Assembly (NCBI RefSeq): GCF_024359525.1
Contig: NZ_JAKZEU010000004.1
Location: forward strand, 372,001-436,000
Reading direction: 5' to 3'
DNA length: 64,000 nucleotides
From: Paracoccus albicereus
GTDB lineage: Bacteria; Pseudomonadota; Alphaproteobacteria; Rhodobacterales; Rhodobacteraceae
Shown one piece after another: positions 1-8,136 of this stretch (positions are counted from its first letter, which is position 1; every line of letters starts with the position of its first letter). A program made the position numbers and the translations under genes. The notes below the pieces were generated by a model that was given only the letters and a program-made list of their open reading frames with translations, was not told the DNA's origin and did not search any database.

Positions 1-100
1 TTCGGTCGACAGAACGCTGATCTGCGCATTATCATTGCGCTGCGGCTGCGAAGTGTCTAGTCATGCCGCATTGCCGCATCGCTTGCGAAGGGTTGGATCG

Positions 101-1708
101 ATGAAGGACATGCCGCTGCAGACCGAGCCGGTGCTGGCCGAGTTGGACGACCTGCTGGACCGCGCCAAGGCATCGCTGCGAGAGCGGGTCGCACCCGACG
201 CCAAGGTCGATCCCACCCTGCTGGACCGGCACCAGCACGCGGCGCATGCCCTGTCCTGGTTGGCGACCTACGTCGAGGCGCTGCGCCAGCTTGCGGCGTG
301 GTCGGCGCGGGTGGATGGACCGGTCGAGACGCTGATCCTGAAGATCGGCTTCGGCGAATATCTGAGCCAGATCGCCGGCGGCATCCCGATGAGCCAGAAT
401 GAATTCGCAAGGCTGAGCGATCTGGGCATCGACTGGCAACCCAGCGATGCCGCCCGGGCGATGATGGCCGGCAACAGCCCCGAAGCGCGCGCCGACCTGG
501 CCGCGCAACTGGCCGACCGGCGCGGTGCGGCGACCTTCGGGGCGGCGGGCCTCGACGAGGATCTGGAGATGATCCGCGACCAGTTCCGCCGCTGGACCGA
601 GGACAAGGTCGTGCCCCACGCCCATGACTGGCACCTGAAGGACCAGCTGATCCCGTTGGAGATCATCGAGGAGTTGGCCGAGCTGGGCGTCTTCGGGCTG
701 ACCATTCCCGAGAATCTGGGTGGGTTGGGCATGTCGAAAGCCGCGATGGTCGTCGTCTCGGAAGAGCTGTCGCGCGGCTATATCGGCGTGGGCAGCCTTG
801 GGACGCGCAGCGAGATCGCGGCCGAGCTGATCCTGGGCGGCGGCACGGATGAACAGAAGGAGCACTGGCTGCCGCGCCTGGCCAGCGGAGAGATCCTGCC
901 CACCGCGGTCTTTACCGAGCCGAACACCGGGTCGGATCTGGGCAGCCTGCGCACGCGGGCGGTGCGGGATGGCGAGGATTGGCGGATCACCGGCAACAAG
1001 ACCTGGATCACCCATGCCGCGCGCACCCATATCATGACGCTGCTGGCCCGCACCGAGCCTGACACGGACGATTATCGCGGCCTGTCGATGTTCATCGCCG
1101 AGAAGACGCCCGGCACTGACGACGACCCGTTCCCGACCGAGGGCATGACCGGCGGCGAGATCGAGGTTCTGGGCTACCGCGGCATGAAGGAATACGAGCT
1201 GGGCTTCGACGGCTTCCCCGTCAGCGGGAAGAATCTGCTGGGCGGCGTCACCGGACAGGGCTTCAAGCAGCTGATGCAGACCTTCGAAAGCGCACGCATC
1301 CAGACTGCCGCCCGCGCCATCGGTGTGGCGCAGAACGCGTTGGAACTGGGCCTGCAATACGCGCTGGACCGCAAGCAATTCGGCCGCGCGCTGATCCATT
1401 TTCCGCGCGTCGCTGACAAGCTCGCGATGATGGCTGTCGAAATCATGATCGCGCGACAGCTGACTTATTTCGCGGCGTGGGAAAAAGATCACGGTCATCG
1501 CTGCGATCTGGAAGCGGGGATGGCCAAGCTGCTGGGCGCGCGGGTCGCGTGGGCGGCAGCGGATAACGCCTTGCAAATCCACGGCGGAAACGGTTTCGCG
1601 CTGGAATATCAGATCAGCCGCGTGCTGTGCGACGCACGGATTCTGAACATCTTCGAGGGGGCCGCCGAAATCCAGGCGCAGGTGATCGCAAGGCGTTTGC
1701 TGGGCTGA
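101..1708 (+). CDS. mcd: (2S)-methylsuccinyl-CoA dehydrogenase (acyl-CoA dehydrogenase family)
   Basis: FAD-dependent acyl-CoA dehydrogenase of about 535 residues. A non-standard N-terminal helical region of roughly 150 residues precedes the usual fold, which shows TEPNTGSDLGS, the FAD/substrate stretch ITGNKTWITHAA, ARAIGVAQNALE, the helix DRKQFGRALIHF and the C-terminal HGGNGFALEY...NIFEGAAEIQ. The long N-terminal extension and overall sequence match the methylsuccinyl-CoA dehydrogenases of Rhodobacter and Paracoccus, which act in the ethylmalonyl-CoA pathway for acetyl-CoA assimilation (family knowledge). I chose the ATG at 101 because it follows an AAGG and an in-frame TTG at 35 would add residues that look non-coding. 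No other pathway gene is adjacent. A generic acyl-CoA dehydrogenase remains possible. Confidence 0.78.
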   Translation: MKDMPLQTEPVLAELDDLLDRAKASLRERVAPDAKVDPTLLDRHQHAAHALSWLATYVEALRQLAAWSARVDGPVETLILKIGFGEYLSQIAGGIPMSQNEFARLSDLGIDWQPSDAARAMMAGNSPEARADLAAQLADRRGAATFGAAGLDEDLEMIRDQFRRWTEDKVVPHAHDWHLKDQLIPLEIIEELAELGVFGLTIPENLGGLGMSKAAMVVVSEELSRGYIGVGSLGTRSEIAAELILGGGTDEQKEHWLPRLASGEILPTAVFTEPNTGSDLGSLRTRAVRDGEDWRITGNKTWITHAARTHIMTLLARTEPDTDDYRGLSMFIAEKTPGTDDDPFPTEGMTGGEIEVLGYRGMKEYELGFDGFPVSGKNLLGGVTGQGFKQLMQTFESARIQTAARAIGVAQNALELGLQYALDRKQFGRALIHFPRVADKLAMMAVEIMIARQLTYFAAWEKDHGHRCDLEAGMAKLLGARVAWAAADNALQIHGGNGFALEYQISRVLCDARILNIFEGAAEIQAQVIARRLLG

Positions 1709-1711
1709 TTG

Positions 1712-1740
1712 TTGCCGGGAACGAACGGGCTGGATAAAGT
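1712..1740 (+). promoter_or_regulatory. Putative sigma-70 promoter of the META lipoprotein gene
   Basis: TTGCCG and TAAAGT lie 17 bases apart in the short gap after mcd, about 40 bases before the ATG at 1779. The fit is by eye only. A GGAAC at 1717 and a GTT at 1740 overlap it at an EcfG-like but slightly long spacing. Confidence 0.3.
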
Positions 1741-1778
1741 GTTGCGTCACAAGAATATTCTTGAAGGAGCTGCCCCTC

Positions 1779-2222
1779 ATGATCCGTTCCGCCGCCCTTG
1801 CCCTGTCTTCGCTTGCGCTGGTTGCCGCCTGTCAACCGATGACGCCCGCCGGCCCCGCCCAGACGACGGGCAGCGTCAACGGCATTCCGCTGGGACCGTA
1901 CTACCTTGTCAGCCTCGGCGCCGAAGCCGTGCCGCAACGCGACGCGACGCTGGTGCTGACGTCGGCTGGCTTCTCGGGACGCGGCCCCTGCAACACGTTC
2001 AGCGGCAACGTTCAGGGTGAATACCCGAGCTTCCGCGTTGCCGAGATGACCTGGACCGATCTCGCCTGCCCGGGCAGCGACTTCGAAAGCCGCTACTTCC
2101 AGGCGCTGACGCAGGCAACGGATGTGGTGTGGGAGGGCGGCGTCCTGCAGATCCGCGGCGCGACCTACATGCAGCTGGAACCGGGCATCCCCGGCGGTCC
2201 GCTGTCGCGTCTGGGCCGGTAA
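1779..2222 (+). CDS. META-domain (HslJ-like) lipoprotein
   Basis: Protein of 147 residues. The N-terminus is a short basic and hydrophobic signal ending in a lipobox-like VAAC at about residues 14-17, so the mature protein is probably lipid-anchored. The remainder looks like a META/HslJ domain: GPYYLVSLG, a beta-rich body, the conserved GRGPCNTFSGN turn, then MTWTDLACPG and a C-terminal strand. META domains occur in heat-shock protein HslJ and other envelope proteins; the biochemical role is not established. ATG 1779 is preceded by GAAGGAG at good spacing. A hairpin terminator follows at 2232, so the gene is probably monocistronic. Confidence 0.72.
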   Translation: MIRSAALALSSLALVAACQPMTPAGPAQTTGSVNGIPLGPYYLVSLGAEAVPQRDATLVLTSAGFSGRGPCNTFSGNVQGEYPSFRVAEMTWTDLACPGSDFESRYFQALTQATDVVWEGGVLQIRGATYMQLEPGIPGGPLSRLGR

Positions 2223-2231
2223 CTCACGGAT

Positions 2232-2255
2232 GGGCGCGGTAGGACCGCGCCCTTT
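2232..2255 (+). terminator. Intrinsic terminator after the META lipoprotein gene
   Basis: Perfect 9-bp stem GGGCGCGGT / ACCGCGCCC with an AGG loop, followed by TTT. It lies between two convergent genes. Confidence 0.75.
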
Positions 2256-2264
2256 CCCCTGCCG

Positions 2265-2978
2265 TCAGCCGCGGCCAACCAGTGGCATCGCGCTGGCCAT
2301 GATAGTCATCTGCAGCACGTTCGTGCCGGCCGGAAGGTCCGCCATGCGCAGCACCGCTTCCGCTGCCTCTGCCACGGGCATCATCGGTTCTGCCCGGACC
2401 GAGCCGTCGGCCTGAGGCACGCCCTTCCCGATCTGATCCGCCAGCTCCGTCTGCGCGTTGCCGATGTCGATCTGGCCTGCGGCGATGTTGAAGGCGCGTC
2501 CGTCAAGCGCGATCTGCTTTGTCAGTCCCGACAGCGCATGTTTCGGCACCGTATAACCCGCCGCCCGTGGACGCGGCGCCTGCGCGCTGACCGATCCGTT
2601 CAGGATGATCCGTCCGCCCTGTGGGTCCTGTGCCCGCATTCGTGCGAAGGCCGCACGGCAGGCGAAGAACATTCCGTCCAGGTTCACCGCTACCGCCTGT
2701 CGCCAGTCGTCGTCCGCGATCTCATCGATCAGGCCGGATTTCGGAAACACGCCGGCATTGGCGAACAGCACGTCGATGCGCCCCAGTTCGGTCACGACCT
2801 GGTCGAAGGCAGTCTCGACCGCGCGGGGATCGGTCACGTCGCAGGCGATCGCCAGGGCACCATCGGGCGCTTTTTCACGGCGCGAGAGGCCGGCGACCTG
2901 CCAGCCCGCCGCCAACGCACGTTCGGCCACGGCGCGGCCGATCCCGGCAGATGCACCGGTGATGACCATCACCGGCAT
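2265..2978 (-). CDS. Short-chain dehydrogenase/reductase (SDR)
   Basis: Classical SDR of 237 residues. The cofactor motif TGASAGIG is at residues 7-14, FANAG is the structural NAG, and the catalytic set is Ser in NGSVSA plus Tyr and Lys in YTVPK. The substrate cannot be read from the sequence. The ATG overlaps by one base the stop of a five-codon mini-frame created by a 17-bp duplication (see the repeat at 2976-3007). It is the downstream partner of the RAM-domain gene on the minus strand and was probably translationally coupled to it. Confidence 0.85.
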   Translation of the reverse strand: MPVMVITGASAGIGRAVAERALAAGWQVAGLSRREKAPDGALAIACDVTDPRAVETAFDQVVTELGRIDVLFANAGVFPKSGLIDEIADDDWRQAVAVNLDGMFFACRAAFARMRAQDPQGGRIILNGSVSAQAPRPRAAGYTVPKHALSGLTKQIALDGRAFNIAAGQIDIGNAQTELADQIGKGVPQADGSVRAEPMMPVAEAAEAVLRMADLPAGTNVLQMTIMASAMPLVGRG

Positions 2979-3007
2979 CAGAACGCCTTGCCCATCAGAA
3001 CGCCTTG
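2976..3007. repeat. 17-bp tandem duplication at the RAM gene/SDR junction
   Basis: The 15-mer CATCAGAACGCCTTG occurs at 2976-2990 and again at 2993-3007, so the unit is 17 bp. On the minus strand each copy carries a stop/start overlap of the form TGATG. The result is a five-codon frame MGKAF between the two genes, with one-base overlaps on both sides. Confidence 0.9.
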
Positions 3008-3231
3008 AACGTCATCGTGGTCAGGGTGCGGTGGATGTCGGGTATGTCGAACAGGTTCTCGGCCAGATAGCGGCCGACGTCCTGATCCTCGGGGATGTAG
3101 ACCTTGGCGATCAGGTCGTATTCGCCGCTGGTCGAGAACAGCTCGCTGACCACCTCGCGGTCGTAGATCGCATCGGCGACCTCGTAGGTCTTGCCGGGCG
3201 CGCAGCGGAACTGGACGAAGACGGGGCGCAT
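2995..3231 (-). CDS. Stand-alone Lrp/AsnC-type ligand-binding (RAM) domain protein
   Basis: A 78-residue protein with no DNA-binding domain, matching the C-terminal RAM half of Lrp/AsnC regulators: beta strand VFVQFRCAPG, helix, SGEYDLIAKVYIP, helix, then the final strand TLTTMTF. Free-standing RAM proteins are common in proteobacteria and form multimers that sense small molecules, but their partners are usually unknown. It precedes the SDR gene and follows the MATE transporter gene by about 30 bases on the same strand, so the three may form one transcription unit. Confidence 0.85.
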   Translation of the reverse strand: MRPVFVQFRCAPGKTYEVADAIYDREVVSELFSTSGEYDLIAKVYIPEDQDVGRYLAENLFDIPDIHRTLTTMTFKAF

Positions 3232-3261
3232 GATTTGCTCTCCTTGGGCGTCGCGGCGATG

Positions 3262-4638
3262 CTAGCCCGCCCGCTGCGGCACGGTCCAGCCCCCGCGGCC
3301 CAGTCCGCGATGGAAGCGCAGCCAGAGAAGCAAGGCCGAGACGGAAAGACCGGTCAGCAGTCCCATCCACAGCCCCGCCGGACCAAGGCCCAGCGTGAAG
3401 GCGAAGAGATAGCTTCCGGTCAGCCCGAAGCCCCAATAGCCGATGATGGCAAGGACCAGCGGCACGCGCGTGTCCTGCACGCCGCGCAAAAGGCCCTGCA
3501 GGATCACCTGCGCCGCATCCGCGATCTGGAACACCGCCGCCCAGAACATCAGCCCCACGGCCACCAGCAGGATTTGCCCGCTGGCCGGGTTGGCGCGGTC
3601 GAGATAAAGCCGCACCAGATCCTCGGGCCAGGTCAGGAAGATGCCGACAACCACCAGCGCGAAGGCCAGCGAGAGGACAAGCACCGCCGCGCCGACCCGG
3701 CGCAATGCGTCGAAATCGCCGCGACCGAACGCCTCTCCCGCGCGGATCGTGGCGGCGTTCGACAGCCCCAGATGGACCATGAAGGCCAGCGAGGCGATCT
3801 GCAGCGCGATGCCGTGCGCGGCCAGTTCCGTGGTCCCGATCCAGCCCATCATGATGTTGGTGCCAGCAAACAGCGCGACCTCGGCCACCACGGCCGCGCC
3901 GATCGGCAGACCCAGACGGAACAGGCGGAAGAAGGCCGGCCAGTCGGGCCGCCAGAACCGCCGCATCAGCGTGTAGCGGCGCGCCTCGGGCAGCCACAGC
4001 GCATAGGCCAGAAGGCCCGCAAGCTGCGCGGCATTGACCGTGAGGCTGGCGACGGCGGCACCCGCGACGCCCAGTTCCGGCGCGCCCCACTCGCCAAAGA
4101 TGAAGGCCCAGTTCAGCGCCACGTTCAGCGGCAGGCCCGCCAGCGTGATCCACATCACGGGCGATGGACGTCCCAGCGCGGACAGATAGGAATTCAGCAC
4201 CATCCCCGCCAGCACCAGCGGCATCGCGGGGATCATGATACGAAGGTAGTCCTGCGCCAGCATCGCGACGGCGGGCACCTGCCCCAGCGCGATCAGGATC
4301 GGCCCCGACCACCACAGCAGCGGGGCCATCGCCACGGCATGCAGCACGGACAGCCACAGCGCCATGCGGGTGACCCGGCGGACCTCGACATCATCGGCGC
4401 GCCCGCGCGCGCCCGCGATCAGCCCGGACCCGCCAAGGGCATAGCCGGAGCCCAGCAGGAACAGCAGCAGGAACATCGCCGAGGCCAGGACCAGCGCCGC
4501 CAGCGCCTCGACACCGTACCAGCCGACCATCACTGTATCGGCGACGCCGATTGCCATGCGCGCGACATGGCTGCCGATCAACGGCAGGCCAAGCGCCAGC
4601 GTGGCGATCAGGTCGGGGCGAAGTTTCGCGAGGGGCAT
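3262..4638 (-). CDS. MATE family efflux transporter
   Basis: Polytopic membrane protein of 458 residues with about 12 hydrophobic segments in two similar halves. The beginning LIGSHVARMAIGVADTVMVGWYG is typical of the first MatE repeat, and the second half begins near LPIGAAVVAEVALFAGTNIMMGWIG. Members export cationic drugs or metabolites using Na+ or H+ gradients. The substrate is unknown. It is the first gene of the minus-strand group that continues with the RAM protein and the SDR, and is divergent from pyrB. Confidence 0.9.
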   Translation of the reverse strand: MPLAKLRPDLIATLALGLPLIGSHVARMAIGVADTVMVGWYGVEALAALVLASAMFLLLFLLGSGYALGGSGLIAGARGRADDVEVRRVTRMALWLSVLHAVAMAPLLWWSGPILIALGQVPAVAMLAQDYLRIMIPAMPLVLAGMVLNSYLSALGRPSPVMWITLAGLPLNVALNWAFIFGEWGAPELGVAGAAVASLTVNAAQLAGLLAYALWLPEARRYTLMRRFWRPDWPAFFRLFRLGLPIGAAVVAEVALFAGTNIMMGWIGTTELAAHGIALQIASLAFMVHLGLSNAATIRAGEAFGRGDFDALRRVGAAVLVLSLAFALVVVGIFLTWPEDLVRLYLDRANPASGQILLVAVGLMFWAAVFQIADAAQVILQGLLRGVQDTRVPLVLAIIGYWGFGLTGSYLFAFTLGLGPAGLWMGLLTGLSVSALLLWLRFHRGLGRGGWTVPQRAG

Positions 4639-4783
4639 GATCCGCCATTATCCCGTGCCCATGAAACCGGCAAGTCCCTGCCCGCCTAGGGCCACGCCGC
4701 ACGCTTGCCCGGACCCGGCGCTTCTGCAATAGACGGGTCAGTTCTGGGGCCTTGTCCCCCGGGCCAATCCCGAAGGAGCGCCC

Positions 4784-5755
4784 ATGACTTTCCGCGCCCG
4801 CCACCTGCTTGGCATCGACCATCTCGGCCCGCCCGAGATCGTGACGCTCTTGGATCTGGCCGAAACCTATGTGGATCTGAACAAGCGCACGGTGAAGCAT
4901 TCCGACGCGCTGGCCGGCATGACCCAGATCAACATGTTCTTCGAGAACTCGACCCGCACGCAGGCCAGCTTCGAGCTGGCCGGAAAGCGTCTTGGCGCCG
5001 ACGTGATGTCGATGTCGGTCGCCCATTCGTCGGTCAAGAAGGGCGAGACGCTGATCGACACGGCGCTGACGCTGAACGCGATGCATCCCGACATTCTGGT
5101 CGTGCGCCATCCGCAATCGGGGGCCGTGAACCTGCTGGCGGAAAAGGTGAATTGCGCAGTCATCAACGCCGGCGACGGGCGGCACGAACATCCCACGCAG
5201 GCGCTTCTGGACGCGCTGACGATCCGCCGTGCCAAGGGGCGGTTGCACCGGCTGACCATCGCGATCTGCGGCGACATCGCGCATAGCCGCGTCGCCCGGT
5301 CGAACCTGATCCTGCTGGGCAAGATGGAAAACCGGCTGCGACTGATCGGTCCGCGGACGCTAATGCCCGCGGGCGTCGCCGATCTGGGCTGCGAGGTCTA
5401 TGACGACATGCGCGAGGGCCTGAAAGGCGCCGACGTGGTGATGATGCTGCGGCTTCAGCGCGAGCGGATGGACGGCGGCTTCATCCCGTCCGAGCGGGAG
5501 TATTTCCATCGCTGGGGGCTGGACGCCGAAAAGCTGGCTCTGGCCGCGCCGGACGCGATCGTGATGCATCCCGGCCCGATGAACCGCGGGGTGGAGATCG
5601 ACGGAACGCTGGCCGATGACATCAACCGCAGCGTGATCCAGGATCAGGTGGAAATGGGCGTCGCCGTGCGCATGGCGGCGATGGACCTGTTGGCCAGGAA
5701 TCTACGCGCCGAACGCGGGCGCGCACTGGCCGGGCCGGGGCTGTGGGATGGCTGA
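4784..5755 (+). CDS. pyrB: Aspartate carbamoyltransferase, catalytic subunit
   Basis: Second step of de novo pyrimidine synthesis: carbamoyl phosphate plus L-aspartate gives carbamoyl-aspartate. The 323-residue protein has the carbamoyl-phosphate motif [13 protein letters not shown], the [13 protein letters not shown] loop, and the C-terminal [19 protein letters not shown] precedes the ATG at ideal spacing. No pyrI is present. Instead the gene overlaps a small membrane protein gene and lies in an operon with a degenerate dihydroorotase, the arrangement known for class A type ATCases that need an inactive PyrC-like partner. Confidence 0.96.
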   Translation: MTFRARHLLGIDHLGPPEIVTLLDLAETYVDLNKRTVKHSDALAGMTQINMFFENSTRTQASFELAGKRLGADVMSMSVAHSSVKKGETLIDTALTLNAMHPDILVVRHPQSGAVNLLAEKVNCAVINAGDGRHEHPTQALLDALTIRRAKGRLHRLTIAICGDIAHSRVARSNLILLGKMENRLRLIGPRTLMPAGVADLGCEVYDDMREGLKGADVVMMLRLQRERMDGGFIPSEREYFHRWGLDAEKLALAAPDAIVMHPGPMNRGVEIDGTLADDINRSVIQDQVEMGVAVRMAAMDLLARNLRAERGRALAGPGLWDG

Positions 5756-6185
5756 GCCGGACCTTCAGCCGGGCGAGACGGTGGAGCGCGTAATCCGGGC
5801 CGAGGACCGCGCCATCCTGCGCTCCGCCGGTGTGGCGACGTTGATCGCAGGCATCATCCTGGGGCTGATCGCCTGGGGCGAACAAGGTTTCGACGGCGGG
5901 CGCTTCGTGATCGCGGTGGCGCTGTTCGGGGCGGTGATCCTGTCTGCTGGCTGGCTGATGGATCGCGGCCGGGAATGGGTGCTGACAGACCGCCGCATCA
6001 TCGCACCGGGCGGGCGCAGCCTCGATCTGGATGCCAATCTCCGCATCCGCCGCCTGATCTACGCGCTGAAGCTGAGCCAGCGGGGCCACATGCCGATCAC
6101 CATTCGCGGGGTGTCGGGGCTCGGCGCCGTGTCGCGGCAGATCACCGAAATCTGCCTGAGAAACTCGACCGGGGGCCGTCCATGA
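5748..6185 (+). CDS. Membrane protein with bacterial PH-like domain
   Basis: A 145-residue protein with two hydrophobic segments (about residues 27-43 and 53-70), followed by a short cytoplasmic beta-rich part starting [15 protein letters not shown]. This W-x-L-T-x-x-R pattern is typical of bacterial PH-like domains. It overlaps the end of pyrB by 8 bases and the start of the pyrC-like gene by 4, so it is translated within the pyrimidine operon. No direct pyrimidine role is evident; the location may only reflect co-expression. Confidence 0.7.
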   Translation: MAEPDLQPGETVERVIRAEDRAILRSAGVATLIAGIILGLIAWGEQGFDGGRFVIAVALFGAVILSAGWLMDRGREWVLTDRRIIAPGGRSLDLDANLRIRRLIYALKLSQRGHMPITIRGVSGLGAVSRQITEICLRNSTGGRP

Positions 6186-7444
6186 TCATGCATTTCCAGA
6201 ACGCCCGGCTGATCGATCCCGAGGGCCTGTCGGACGAGCCGGGCAGCCTGACGGTCGAGAACGGGCGTATTGCCGCCCTCGGCACGGATGCGCCGGAGGG
6301 CGCGACGGTCATCGATTGCAACGGGCGGGCGCTCGCACCTGGGATCGTCGATTGGGGCGTGAAGATCGGCGAGCCGGGGGAGCGGCACAAGGAAAGCTTC
6401 CGTTCGGCGGGCCTTGCCGCTGCCGCCGGTGGTGTCACCACGATGATCGTGCGCCCCGACACGGTGCCGCCGATCGACACGCCCGAGGCGCTGGAATTCG
6501 TCGCCCGCCGTGCTGCCGACGCGCCGGTCCATATCCGCCACATGGCCGCGCTGACCAAGGCGCGCGAAGGGCGCGAGATGGTCGAGATCGGGTTTCTGTA
6601 CGACCTGGGCGCGGTGGCCTTCACCGACGGGGTGCGGGTCGTCACCGACACCAAGGTGCTGTCGCGGGCGATGGCCTATGCGAAAGGCATCGGCGCATTG
6701 ATCGTGGGCCATCCGCAGGATGCGGGGCTGTCGAAGGGCGCGGCGGCGACATCGGGCAAGTTCGCGAGCCTCTATGGCATCCCCGCCGTCTCGCCCATGG
6801 CCGAGGTGATCGGGCTGGACCGCGACCTGTCGCTGGTCGCGATGTCGGGCTGCCGGTGGCACGCGGACCAGATCACCGTGGCGGACGCCCTGCCCGCGCT
6901 GCGCCGGGCGCGCAAGGCGGGGCTGGACGTCAGCGCTGGCACCTCGATCCATCACCTGACGCTGAACGAATTCGACGTGGGCGATTACCGCACCTTCTTC
7001 CGCTTCACCCCGCCGCTGCGGTCGGAAGATGATCGGCTGGCGATGGTGCAGGCGGTCGCGGATGGCGAGATCGACGTGATCGCGTCCTTTCACACACCGC
7101 AGGACGAAGAGAGCAAACGCCTGCCGTTCGAAGCGGCGGCCCCCGGCGCGGTCGGCCTGCAAACGCTGCTGCCGGCGGCGATGCGGCTTTACCACTCGGG
7201 CGCGCTCAGCCTGCCGCAATTGTGGCGCGCGATGGCACTGAACCCGGCAAAGCGGCTTGGGCTGGACGCGGGACGGCTGTCCAAGGGCGCCCCCGCCGAT
7301 CTGGTTCTGTTCGACCCCGACGCGCCCTTCGTGCTGGACCGCTTCACACTGAAATCGAAATCGAAGAACACGCCCTTTGACGGCGCCCGGATGCAGGGCA
7401 AGGTGCTGGGGACCTGGGTCGCGGGCGAAAGGGTGTTCGGATGA
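6182..7444 (+). CDS. Catalytically degenerate dihydroorotase homologue (PyrC')
   Basis: A 420-residue amidohydrolase-fold protein aligned with type I dihydroorotase over its length. The metal-binding HxH after the first strand is replaced: where active enzymes have VDLHVHLREPG this has VDWGVKIGEPG (residues 56-66). The late catalytic Asp is also missing, with ASFHTP at about 7082-7099 where active enzymes have ATDHAP, and the HVSTA His region reads SGCRWHADQIT. It therefore should not hydrolyse dihydroorotate. In Pseudomonas a comparable inactive PyrC' is a structural partner of ATCase. The start overlaps the preceding stop (ATGA). A true pyrC is expected elsewhere in the genome. Confidence 0.85.
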   Translation: MIMHFQNARLIDPEGLSDEPGSLTVENGRIAALGTDAPEGATVIDCNGRALAPGIVDWGVKIGEPGERHKESFRSAGLAAAAGGVTTMIVRPDTVPPIDTPEALEFVARRAADAPVHIRHMAALTKAREGREMVEIGFLYDLGAVAFTDGVRVVTDTKVLSRAMAYAKGIGALIVGHPQDAGLSKGAAATSGKFASLYGIPAVSPMAEVIGLDRDLSLVAMSGCRWHADQITVADALPALRRARKAGLDVSAGTSIHHLTLNEFDVGDYRTFFRFTPPLRSEDDRLAMVQAVADGEIDVIASFHTPQDEESKRLPFEAAAPGAVGLQTLLPAAMRLYHSGALSLPQLWRAMALNPAKRLGLDAGRLSKGAPADLVLFDPDAPFVLDRFTLKSKSKNTPFDGARMQGKVLGTWVAGERVFG

Positions 7445-8025
7445 TCGCAATCCTGTGGGCGGTGATCGGCTACCTTCTTGGCGCGATCCCCTTCGGTCTG
7501 GTCATCACGCGCGCGCTTGGTCTGGGTGACCTGCGCGCCATCGGGTCGGGCAATATCGGCGCGACCAACGTTCTGCGCACCGGCAACAAGCCTGCGGCGC
7601 TGGCGACGCTGCTTCTGGACAGCGGCAAGGGCGCCATCGCGGTACTGCTGGCGCGCCATTTCGGCGGCGAGGGTGCCGCGATGATCGCGGGCGCGGCGGC
7701 GTTCCTGGGCCATTGCTTCCCGGTCTGGCTGGGCTTTCGTGGCGGAAAGGGCGTCGCGACCTTCCTGGGCACGGTGCTGGCGCTTTACTGGCCGCTGGGC
7801 CTGGTAGCCTGTGCGACCTGGCTCGCGGTCGCGGTGATCCTGCGTATCTCGTCGCTGTCGGCGCTGATCGCGGCGGCGTCGAGCCCGCTGGTGGCACTCG
7901 CGATGGGGCGGCCCGCGCTGGCCTTGACCGTCGCCTTCATGGCGATCCTGATTTTCGTGCGTCACCGCACCAACATCGCCCGCCTGCGCGCAGGGACCGA
8001 ACCGAAGATCGGCGGCAAGGGTTAA
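7441..8025 (+). CDS. plsY: Glycerol-3-phosphate acyltransferase PlsY
   Basis: Integral membrane acyl-phosphate:glycerol-3-phosphate acyltransferase, first committed step of phospholipid synthesis. The 194-residue protein has about five membrane segments and the family loops GSGNIGATNVLRTGNK, LDSGKGAIAVLLAR and GFRGGKGVATFLG. It starts with an ATGA overlap at the end of the PyrC-like gene, closing the pyrB operon. Its length is typical. Confidence 0.95.
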   Translation: MIAILWAVIGYLLGAIPFGLVITRALGLGDLRAIGSGNIGATNVLRTGNKPAALATLLLDSGKGAIAVLLARHFGGEGAAMIAGAAAFLGHCFPVWLGFRGGKGVATFLGTVLALYWPLGLVACATWLAVAVILRISSLSALIAAASSPLVALAMGRPALALTVAFMAILIFVRHRTNIARLRAGTEPKIGGKG

Positions 8026-8095
8026 GAGGCGCCCGCGAACCGTCACGAAGATGAGTTCGAACTGTCGCCATTCTGTCAGATCGGCCGATTAGGAG

Positions 8096-8119
8096 GAGCG
8101 GGTTAACCTTTACCCGCTC
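8096..8119 (+). terminator. Stem-loop after plsY (weak terminator candidate)
   Basis: GAGCGGGT and ACCCGCTC form an 8-bp stem with an 8-base loop in the gap before the phosphodiesterase gene. There is no run of T, so it may equally be a leader structure of the next gene. Confidence 0.35.
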
Positions 8120-8136
8120 TGATTGACGAGGACCCG

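Noticed and set aside
1..100. Coding sequence before mcd (TTG start at 35)
   Set aside because: The added 22 residues do not resemble the family and the ATG at 101 has a better context. Nothing else is seen in the first 100 bases.
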